Shown here: positions 55,632 through 64,000 of the stretch, piece after piece
Position numbering within the stretch: the stretch's first letter is position 1
How the letters are laid out: every line of letters starts with the position of its first letter
DNA from: Miscanthus floridulus
Taxonomy: Eukaryota > Streptophyta > Magnoliopsida > Poales > Poaceae
DNA: 64,000 nt
Direction of reading: 5' to 3'
NCBI RefSeq assembly: GCF_019320115.1
Contig: NC_089581.1
Span: forward strand, 8,247,707-8,311,706
The notes under the pieces: generated by a model
Told to the model about the DNA's origin: nothing
The model's database searches: none
The model's input: the letters and a program-made list of their open reading frames with translations, nothing else
Position numbers and translations under genes: made by a program

Positions 55632-56590
55632 TCGAGTTCGGAACTGTGGGATTGCTGCGGGAGAGCAGCACGGTGACTTGGACGACCAGTCTCCACAAAA
55701 AAAATTTGAGGCTAAAAGTTTGATTGTGATGTTATTGTAGTTTCATGTCCATCTGTACCCTGGATATAGTGACTGATATTCATGCCGTATGTATCATCTT
55801 ATCATTGCATACACCGGTCGTGATGCTGCCTGCGACTGAATTCCTGTGGATGTACTTCTAACGGAAAACTTTGCAGGAAATGAGGTGACTTATAGTGGAT
55901 TATGTTTGCTTATAACGTGTCACATTCTTTTCGTGACTGATTGCGTGTAGTATTGAAGAGGTGGCGGGGTTTTATTGATTTTTCCTCGCTTAAACGCGCC
56001 GTCAGCTCAGCTGCATGGTTTGGTTTATGCGCGAAGGTCTGCATGTTTCTTGTGTTGTGCGGCCGTGCGGTTATGGTGTTTGCCGTCAGGTCATTATATT
56101 ATGTGAAAAAGGTCGTTTGTTTGGTCTCTTGCCCAACCTATACCATATTACAGTGTTACGTTTCTCGCAAAAAGAAAAAGGGTTCTGTACATGTTGGATG
56201 GCAACAGTTTTCAGGCAGAGTCTGCCAAGTCCAACTAGGAATTTAATCCTTTGGATGGCCGCTGTTTTCGTTGCCTGGGTCGCGACCATAAAGGCAGGAA
56301 AAAGGCAAAACGAAAGGAAAAGCGTACGCGCCGTTCCGCTGGAGTGCTGGACGGCAATGACTGATATTTATCCAAAAGAATATACTTACAGCCGGTCGTA
56401 TATACGAGTGACGACTCAGCTTTCTACAGAATCGCTTACTACACCGGGGACCGGCTGGGCATTCATGCTGGGATGCTCGATCCTGTAACTGAAGTCTGAA
56501 GATGCTGTTGATATACTTATGATGGAAGTTTTGCAATAAAAAATCGGTGGATTCTGATTGCCTATACTGTGTCCCGTCCCTTTCCTTTTC
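55632..56590 (+). other. 3' flank of the RBM28-like gene
   Basis: Contains the 3' UTR and an AT-rich tail; AATAAAAAATC near 56536 could be a polyadenylation signal of a longer transcript. The small open frames here lack similarity to known proteins. Confidence 0.35.
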
Positions 56591-56606
56591 CAGACTGATT
56601 GCGTGT

Positions 56607-56629
56607 TATATATATATATATATATATAT
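56607..56629. repeat. (TA)n microsatellite
   Basis: About 11 TA units in a row. Confidence 0.95.
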
Positions 56630-58612
56630 GGAGAAGAGGTGACGTGGTTTCCTTGACGATGGAACGTCCTTGCTTCACACCTGGCCCGCCCGAACGTGCT
56701 GCCCTCACCTGCACCTGCACTGCACGCATGTTCGTTCCTTGCGTTGTGGTTGTGGGCATGGTGTTTGCCACATCAGATCGCTTTGTCTGTGCTCGCCACC
56801 TCAGCGTAACCTACGACTACGAGGAAGGCGTGACCTCCCGTAGGGACAGAAAGCGCAATCTGGATTATCGTGGTAGATGCTGGATAGCGACAGCTCCCAA
56901 ACGCCGCGTCCGCAAATGTCAAACGTAGCCGGCTAGTCCAATTTCTTTCAACTTCGTGCATCATTTTTGCCGGGGCACCGGTTTTATGGCTTGGGTGTTG
57001 CACTAGGGTGCAGTGCTTGATCTAGCCTCTAGATATAATATAGATAGATATAGCTGAGGGAATCTTCAAGACTTCACTCATGCAGTGCAGCATAGCGTGC
57101 GCGCAACTGCCAGATTGAATCCGGAAGGAAATGACGTCCACGGAACCCAAAATGTACGTACGCGATTACCCGGAGAGTGTTGGCCAGGACCAGGAGCAAG
57201 TGACGTGCTCGGAGGAGCGACTGCTGCCGATACACAAACAACATGCTTTACGGTGTACTAGTATTTTATAATTCTTGTAATCTTCTTTAAGACGGTGGGC
57301 TAGCATTATTGATCAATCATCGGGGTATGTATGCAGCTCAAAGTCACATTAACGAGCGGTCTATAGATACAAATGCCTTTGATTTTGTCGTTGCGCGACA
57401 CGTCTGCAAAGCTGAGCACGCAATGCTTCGTCGCTAATTCTTTCCTCTCTTGGGCAGTCGGGCGTCGGCGGCGAGCTCGGCCGGCCGATGCGCTCGACCG
57501 ACGCTCTCGCTGTCGCGTACTCCTTCACGAGCCGGCTCGACTCCTCCCACAGTCCCACTCTCTTTCCACAAAAAAAAAAGACTCCTCCTAGTCTCCTACG
57601 TGTCGAAACACCGCGTGACTGTTTGAGTACTCGGTCGCCGCTGCCGCGCGCTGAACCCGATGAAGATCCATCCCATCCGATCCGTCTCCAGGACGCGGGT
57701 CAAGCACCGCGAAAGATCTCGTCGTGACGTCGTCTCGCCCGGCGCCCGCTCACAGGTCAAGCCAAACCTGGCAGGCGCCGCATCAGAAGATCCATCGCCA
57801 CGAGCTCACGTGCCCCGCCCCGTGTGATCCCGTACGTCCCCTCGCTGCCCTCTCCGCCACGTCCACGACGACCCAACCCAACCGCGTGAGCCGAGCCGCC
57901 CCGACCCACGAGCACGCTGTCTCCAGCGACCCTGACTCAAAATACCAAAATATAAGTCATTCATTCCCTGAATAGCCCTACAGACAAGAAGTTTAATATT
58001 TATTTTTATCTTCTTCAATAAAAAGATTTAAATGACAACTTTTTTTTAAAAAATAAATCTTCGGAAGAGATGATATTCAAATTTAGTTTATATCACTCTA
58101 GTATCTACAATGAATCTTTTATACATGTACTTTATTAAAGACTGTACTTACCATTTTAAATTTGAAGCAGTAGGTCTGGAGACAGCCTAACCGACGAAAC
58201 GCGCCGAAGAAACGCGCAGGAAAGGAAACCCAACATACTTGCCAAGTTTGACCAGGTCCCTGGCTGGCGGGTGGCGGCATGTCCATCCACAGCTCGGACA
58301 ACCGCGCGGTAAACGGCAATCCGTCCCGGGGCACCCAGGTTCCGCGAACACACACCCCTCCCGCCCGCCAGCCATCTCCGCCGCATCCGCAGCCGCAGCC
58401 GACGTGCCCCCGCGGCCCCGCCGCCCCGCCGAGCCAGTCAAAACCCCCGCCCCACCCCGCACGCTTACCCCACACGCCCCCGCCCCGCGTCTTCATCTTC
58501 ATTCGCCGCTCCAAATCACCAACCCATCCATCCTCCAGTCCTCAGTCGTCACCGGTCACCCCCATCCTCCCATCCCACACCACCACCGTCTTCCCCTCCC
58601 CTCCCGTCCCCG
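56630..58612. other. Intergenic region before the DUF569 gene
   Basis: A moderately GC-rich stretch (57380-57930) is followed by AT-rich DNA and then the GC-rich leader of the DUF569 gene (about 58250-58612). Short frames on both strands in the GC-rich block (for example one starting MGLWEESSRLVKEYATA on the minus strand, 57558-57361) are not recognised. No mobile element was identified. Confidence 0.35.
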
Positions 58613-61606
58613 ATGGAGCTGTTCGCGCGCGCGAAGGTGGTGCGGCTGAAGAGCAGCCACGACAAGTTCCTGTACGCGGACGAGGACGAGGCGCACGTGA
58701 CGCAGGACCGGGACGGGTCGTCGGCGAACGCGCGGTGGACCGTGGAGTCCTCGCCGCACAACCCGGGGGGCGCCATCCGCCTGCGGAGCCGGTACGGGCA
58801 CTACCTCACCGCGTCCGGGGAGCCGTTCCTGCTGGGGACGACGGGGCGGAAGGTGACGCAGACGCCGCCCGCCGCGTCGCGCCCCGCCAACGCGTCCGTG
58901 GACTGGGAGCCCGTGCGGGACGGCTTCCAGGTGCGGCTCAGGAGCAAGGCGGGACACTTCCTCCGCGCCAACGGCGGGCTCCCGCCCTGGAGGAACTCCG
59001 TCACGCACGACGTGCCACACCGCAGCGCCACGCAGGACTGGGTGCTCTGGGACGTCGAGATCGTGCAGCTCCTCACGCCGGCGCCGCCCGAGCGCACCGG
59101 CTCCGCGCCCGTCGCTAAGTTGCCGGACTCGCCGCCCGCGCCGGAGCTCAGCAAGCCGCCGCCGCAGACGCACGCACCGCACCACCGCCCGTCCAAGTCC
59201 TACGCCACGCCACCGCCCACGCTGGAGCCCGAGGCGGCGGCGCCGCCGCCGCCCAAGCTCTCCAAGCTCGAGGTTAGTGCCCGATTTGCTTGCTCCCCTG
59301 CGTTGACTAAATCGCCCCCGCCGAGCGTGACGGCTTGTGCCTAGCATTGGTTTGTGATTCCGTCTTCGCAAAGGAATTGACTTGTGCTTATCCAAATTCT
59401 TCTTCGGCTAATTAGGCGTTTATTACTACCTCTGTTGTTCGGATTGCCGGTCTCAACTGCATTTGGGATCTGGGAAAACTTTATGATTGTGGTGATTTTG
59501 AAATGCTAATCATGCTTGGGAATTCACTGCGACTGTTCCTTGTTAGTTATGTATCTGTTTGTCTGTCTTCAACTTTGTAGGATTGAGTTAGCTCTATTTC
59601 TTCTTCTGGAATTCCTCCAAATTTTCTATTTTTTTTTCTCGAACACTATTCCTCCAAATTATCGTTGGGACTGCAAGCAATGCACATTATTAAAATTCAT
59701 TTTTTTTTCTTCCTGAATTCCTCCTAATTATTGTTGGGACTGCAAGCAATGCACATTATTAAAATTCATTTTTGCTTCCTGAACTCCTCCAAATTATAGT
59801 TGGGACTGCAAGCAATGCGCATTATTAAAATTCATTTTTGCATGCTGAACCATTTATCCGACTTGTTTGCTGTGATCCAATTGCAAAACTACTTGCATCT
59901 CCACTGCGGTGCTTAGCTGCTTATTGAATTGGTTTGGTTAGTTTCCTAATGTTGTCAAACTATCATGACAATTTCGCCTTGTTTAGCCTGTACAAATGGC
60001 TTGGACTGCATGGTGTTACTCTGGTCCTTTTGATTTTCAGAATTTCTTTCTTCTCTGTTTTTTTTCTTCCATATTAAAGTTACTTTCTTGCTCATTTCAT
60101 ATATTTTTGCCATGTTACTTCTCAGCCTTTCAGCCGGGCTCAGAATAAGAGTTGACATTGATTTTTTTTTTCGTATTTTCAGTCCTCTCTTTCTTTCCAC
60201 GCTGCCTTGCACAAGGTGGAGGGACGTGCCATCCATTACCACATTGCAGACGATCTGGGCAATGTGGATGACGGCACAGTTGGACACTCCTTTACATTCA
60301 ATGGCAGCAACTTGGAGGAGCTCGCCCACAAGTTGCAAGAGGAGACGGGCCTGGAAGACATCATCATATGCACACGCAATCCTATCAATGGGAAGCTCAC
60401 TCCTCTCCGTCTGCAGCTGCCACCGAACAATGCAGCAATGCATATCGTGCTCGTCCAGGAGTCCTCAAAAGGTGAGTTTACCAATCCTTGATTCTACCAT
60501 TTCTAACTCTCCATTTTTTACCAGTAGATTGCTTGCTTTGCATCGAGATTCAAAGATAGCTGCTGTCGTTTTGGTCTTATGGGAGTCCCACTTGGCTAGT
60601 TGTTGAAGCACAATAACCTATATTCTTGTATTCCTAACTGCTAATCTGTTAAGCAATTGATTTTTTTTTTAAGTTAAGATCATTTACTAACTTTAGCAAG
60701 CAACCACGACAACTTCTTTTAGAGTTTAGTAACATTTGTGTGTAAGTTCAGTTCCCTATGCTAAATATTGAAAAAAAAATCGTTTTTTTCATAAGTCAAT
60801 TCTGCAGTAGAAAGTAAGTGCTATTCAATTTCCGGTCTAGTTTCATAACTACTTAATTAGTATTAGTTTCAATTTGCCATAGTAGCTGTGCAATCCTTCC
60901 ATCTATCTATGATGTCCCTCTTGTGGTACTTGGTATTGACCATGCATATTTCTCAAGAACAGAAAGAGCAAGAAATTAAACAGTGCATATCTGAGATTTT
61001 GCATCTCATTTGTTGCTTGCCGTTACTTACTGTGACGGTCTGACCATGTGACGACAAGTCATTCATGTTAATGGGGGTTGTGCCCAGCATACACTTCCTT
61101 CCGATGTACTCCTACTAAAAGGTGGAAATGGCTTGTCTTTGTTTAAACAAGATGATATTATTCATTCAGTGACAAACAACAAACAGTGTGTAAAGCATTG
61201 TTGGTCATGATATGCTCATGACTCAATAGGTTTGTGATGCATTGTTAACAGTTAGTAGTAACCGTCATGTGTCCTGCATTGTGCATCATGTGCTGAATTT
61301 TGGTTCAATCAAAACAACCCCTATTGATGAGATATCTAAGTTATATAAATGTTGTAGTTATAACTAAAGATGTGATTTTTAACCTTTTTAATCCAACTTG
61401 GCCATTTGAGGTGTGAGTCATTATATTAAAATTAACTCTATGGATTTCTGTTGGGTTCAGTGTACAGCTGCTTGTTAGAACCCTTCACCAGTTTGTGATC
61501 TACTGATATTTTGGTCTTCCTACATACTACTCGCCAACTGACCATTCTTCTTTCTCTGTTGTGAATTTCAGTGGCTAAAACATTTCCATGGCCATATGGT
61601 TCATAA
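58613..61606 (+). CDS. DUF569 (fascin-like) protein, 3 exons
   Basis: Exons 58613-59272, 60183-60471 and 61572-61606 join in frame to 327 residues plus TAA. Residues 1-150 form the DUF569 domain, a predicted beta-trefoil related to actin-bundling fascin folds: FARAKVVRLKSSHDKFLYAD, then GAIRLRSRYGHYLTA, VRLRSKAGHFLRANGG and DWVLWDVEIV. Residues about 155-220 are a Pro-rich linker (SKPPPQTHAP). Residues about 225-315, from exon 2, form a second conserved plant domain with VEGRAIHYHIADD, GHSFTFNGSNLEEL and LEDIIICTRNP. Exon 3 adds the tail VAKTFPWPYGS. Function in plants is not established; actin binding is inferred from the fold only. The start ATG has a good context (CCCCGATGGAG) and is the first of the domain frame. 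Intron 1 holds a 66-bp triplicate repeat, and part of intron 2 is repeated at 63212-63375. Confidence 0.9.
59648..59847 (+). repeat. Three-copy ~66-bp tandem repeat in DUF569 intron 1
   Basis: Three head-to-tail units share GTTGGGACTGCAAGCAATGC and CATTATTAAAATTCATTTTT, with CTCCWAATTATNG before. The units differ mainly in the length of the T run, so they arose by local duplication. Confidence 0.9.
60850..61022 (+). repeat. Dispersed repeat, copy 1 (DUF569 intron 2)
   Basis: Shares with 63212-63375 the succession ACTTAATTAGTATTAGTTTC, CCATAGTAGCTG, CTATGATGTCCCTCTTG, AGAAAGAGCAAGAAAT and TTTTGCATCT. No terminal inverted repeats were seen. Confidence 0.8.
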
Positions 61607-61994
61607 ATCACAACCCTTTGGCGAAGACAGGGCCTTGAGTTTTGGTGGATTTGTGCATCTCGCCGAAGCCTGTACATCATTCGATCAAGTCATGCTGGTT
61701 GTGCAGTTACACTGCGTAAGCCTCGTTCGTGTACATGTAAAAAAAAAAGCCCCCTCCTATAGGCTATAGTATAGCTTAAAACCAGCAGAGATTCATCGTG
61801 TGATATGTCATATGTGCTGAGAGATGTGTTCAATTAATTAATTTATAGTCAAGAGTTTGACCCTGAATCCTGTATCCTTTGGTTATAGTTGTTGCCGAAG
61901 AGAATTTCTACTCGTTGCAGAGTCAACATCAGCCGGCTCATTCTTCCCCAGTTGGGGTTCAGTCAGGCTGGCGGTAAGTACTTCAAGATGAGGG
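61607..61994 (+). other. 3' flank of the DUF569 gene
   Basis: Likely 3' UTR and flank; no coding signal was recognised. Confidence 0.4.
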
Positions 61995-62208
61995 CACTCA
62001 TATTTTAAGGAGTCCAACAATCTTAAAGTTTGGTCAAATATATAAAAAAAATTATGATATAAATAAGTATAACTAGATTAATTACAATATACAATTCCAT
62101 AGTAAAGCTATTTAGAGATACAAAGTCAATGCTATTTTCTATAAATCTAGTTACATTCAAAATTTGTTTATTTGAAAATATGAGATGCACAGTTAACGGA
62201 CGGAGTAC
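61995..62208. mobile_element. Stowaway-like MITE, one clear end
   Basis: The right end GGACGGAGTA fits the Stowaway TIR. The body has AAGTTTGGTCAAATATATAA and ATAAATCTAGTTACATT, common in grass Stowaways. The left end is decayed. Confidence 0.45.
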
Positions 62209-62973
62209 AATCAAATATTTTATGATGTACATGTTGCGGTATTCTCGTATTATATAGATGGGCCAAGTGACGTTGACATTAGTAGCACAGTGCTATATAT
62301 GTTTTATGGTGTAAAGGAAGTTGTGCAATGAGACGCTCAAATACGTGATTGGGCTGGGGTAGTATGTCTAGGATCATGCCTAAGCATGCTGTGTCATGGG
62401 ATCGGATGCATCGGCCACTTGAGGAAGGGAATGGACCGCATTCTGGCGACATGCAGACGGTTCTGCTTCGGCACCAATTCTAGGCATTGGCACTGGTCCA
62501 GAATCTTGAACCTAGAGAATTTCTGACGATGATGGTGTCCTGAAGTCTGAACTTCTAGACACCAACGAACTTGTAGCCTGCAATGTACCACGGAAACAGC
62601 AGATGCAGATCGCCGTCTCATCTTGTGGTTGTGGGCGGGGGTGGGCATTCTGGGATCCATATGTGTTCCAAACTTCCAGATGGAATCGGTGTCGGGGGCC
62701 TTGCTCTCCTGCTTCCGCCACCGAGACGGATAACTGAATCCGCGTCGTCGTAAAGTGCGTGCCGGCCGGCGCCCCGCCTTTGCTTTAGGCTCGTATAAGG
62801 AAAGCCATGTATAATATTTTTCTCTCTTAACAAATCAACCGTATAAATAACTTTAGGAGCAACCGAACATATGGCCGATGCCAGATGGTGCTGTGCGTCA
62901 AAAGAATAGCAGAGATGTCCGACGGTTGGGTGAATAGGACTTGCAGCCAGCAGACACAGTTGCGAGCGGCCCA
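62209..62973. other. Gene-free stretch
   Basis: Short minus-strand frames (62394-62833) show no recognised domain. No repeat was identified. Confidence 0.3.
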
Positions 62974-63090
62974 GCCTGTTCGGGAGACCGTATTGTATCG
63001 TGGATTATTTACTGCTGGCTGATTTGGTGTGAGAAAAAAACACTGTTCCCAGCTGAAAATTTACGATCGTTTACGAGCAAGCGAACAGGC
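62974..63090. mobile_element. MITE, TIR GCCTGTTCG
   Basis: It starts GCCTGTTCG and ends with the inverse CGAACAGGC. The inside GTGAGAAAAAAACACTGTTC matches the family of 2082-2186 and 3222-3349. Confidence 0.75.
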
Positions 63091-63211
63091 GGCTGATAAG
63101 TTCGAACCAAGCATGCCGAGATTTTTAACAGCGGCTGCTGCAGGCTACACCTCCGAAAGACCGGACACATCACACATCTACTTAATTAGTATTAGTTTCA
63201 TGACACATCAT

Positions 63212-63375
63212 CTACTTAATTAGTACTAGTTTCAGTTTTACCATAGTAGCTGCGCAATCATTCCATCCATCTATGATGTCCCTCTTGTAGTGCTTGACGT
63301 GACCATATTTCTCAGAAAGAGCAAGAAATAAAAACAATGAATATATGAGACTTTGCATCTTGCGTATTGCTTGTG
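63212..63375 (+). repeat. Dispersed repeat, copy 2 (downstream of DUF569)
   Basis: Second copy of the intron 2 segment 60850-61022. Just before it, a ~33-bp piece with ACTTAATTAGTAYTAGTTTC is itself duplicated (63178-63236). Confidence 0.8.
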
Positions 63376-63750
63376 GTAAGGCTAGCGCCTGGATGTTCAC
63401 CCTAGACCCGCGTCCGGACTCAGCTCCCGCACCCCGTGGCCGCATCGTATCCCACGCGCTCCGTCCGGTTCCCAACCAGAGCCACCGTCCGAAACCGCGC
63501 CCCGCATGGTGGAACCACGCCCCCACGCCCATCCTGCGTCCGCGCGGTGAAACCGCACCCCGTACCCATGCCGCACCTGCACAGTGGAATCGGGCCCATC
63601 TTACCCCCCCCCCCCACCCGCATAGCGAAATAGCGACCCACGCCCACCTGGGCCGCCTACAGATGCGCGCCGCGGAGGCGTCTGCAGGCCTCAGGCACTG
63701 GCACGTGAATCATGGCGGCGCACCACCACTAGCAGGCGGATGGTGGTTGT
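63376..63750 (+). other. GC-rich stretch with short direct repeats and poly-C
   Basis: Imperfect repeats of GTGGAA/ACCRCGCCCC type and 12 C in a row (63604-63615). Open frames on both strands reflect GC content; no domain was seen. It probably belongs to the same transposon as the repeats that follow. Confidence 0.35.
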
Positions 63751-63754
63751 GACA

Positions 63755-64000
63755 CAAGATCTACTTTTAAAACATCTAAATGAAACAATTGCAATATACG
63801 TCTGAAAATAGATGAAATACTTGAAACATGCGTGTATAGCCATTGCAACATGTGCAACACTAGATCAACTTTTGAAACATCGGGATGAAAATTTTGAAAC
63901 AAACGTCTGAAACACATGAAACACTTAAAACATAGACTTGCAACATGCGTATATTGCTATTGCAACATATGCAACATCCAAGATTATTTTTTTGCAACAT
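63755..64000 (+). repeat. Short-unit repeats (GAAACA / TTGCAACAT), transposon subterminal type
   Basis: Many copies of TTGCAACAT, TGAAACATC and GATCWACTTTTGAAACATC alternate to the window edge. Such clusters are typical of the subterminal regions of certain grass DNA transposons (CACTA- or Mutator-like). The terminus lies outside the window. Confidence 0.5.

Noticed and set aside
57361..57975. A possible gene in the GC-rich block upstream of the DUF569 gene
   Set aside because: Frames are open on both strands, no domain, splice structure or start context stands out, and they are short. It was kept only as intergenic DNA.
58556..59395. Long minus-strand and second + strand frames over the DUF569 exon 1 (about 279 codons each)
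   Set aside because: They are shadows of a very GC-rich exon. The real frame has the DUF569 motifs, correct splice phases and a good start.

Overview
The window is plant nuclear DNA, most likely from a panicoid grass (maize, sorghum or sugarcane group). The reasons are intron-split genes with plant splice sites, GC-rich first exons, chloroplast-type and Pro-rich N-termini, and dense grass-type transposons: Tekay-like chromoviruses with 4.2-4.6 kb LTRs, a SIRE/Maximus-like copia remnant, and Tourist- and Stowaway-like MITEs. The species assignment is inference; no marker sequence fixes it.

Four host genes are recognisable, all on the + strand. (1) The last coding exon of an h-type thioredoxin lies at 1724-1867; a LINE fragment (1-1500, - strand) sits in the intron before it. 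(2) A two-exon small-multidrug-export-family membrane protein lies at 4059-6140 and carries an apparent frameshift in exon 1. (3) A complete 19-exon gene for a nucleolar multi-RRM protein of the RBM28/Nop4 family (917 codons plus stop) lies at 44601-55631. It is split in intron 9 by a 3.6 kb gag-protease-only LTR element and contains one GC-AG intron. (4) A complete three-exon DUF569 (fascin-like fold) protein gene (327 codons plus stop) lies at 58613-61606.

Between 6.3 and 44.5 kb the window is mostly a nested transposon block. From left to right there are scattered LINE pieces (7.2-8.8 kb) and a - strand SIRE/Maximus-like 3' end (LTR 8848-10839, env-like ORF 11968-13265). A CACTA-like tandem array follows (13370-13765). 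An outer + strand chromovirus (13796-43439) keeps only 187 bp of its 5' LTR. It is interrupted by a complete - strand chromovirus 'A' (14226-29790, target duplication TGCGA) and by a solo LTR 'B' (33664-38248, target duplication ATTGT) that landed inside the outer integrase frame. The coordinates of A, B and the intronic element are fixed by matching 5-bp duplications.

The most interesting observation is in the very long LTRs. Element A (both LTRs), solo LTR B and the outer 3' LTR each show the same small-exon layout: a GC-rich leader with a splice donor, a short acidic exon whose length is a multiple of three (69, 87 and 141 nt), and a third exon. All use the same reading phase. This looks like a spliced LTR-internal transcript, possibly a small acidic ORF, although every copy seen carries at least one lesion. 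Element A also has an unusual ~408-codon coiled-coil-like ORF between its 5' LTR and gag. Stops in the retroelement frames are overwhelmingly TAG where CAG is expected, the mark of CHG-context methylation decay.
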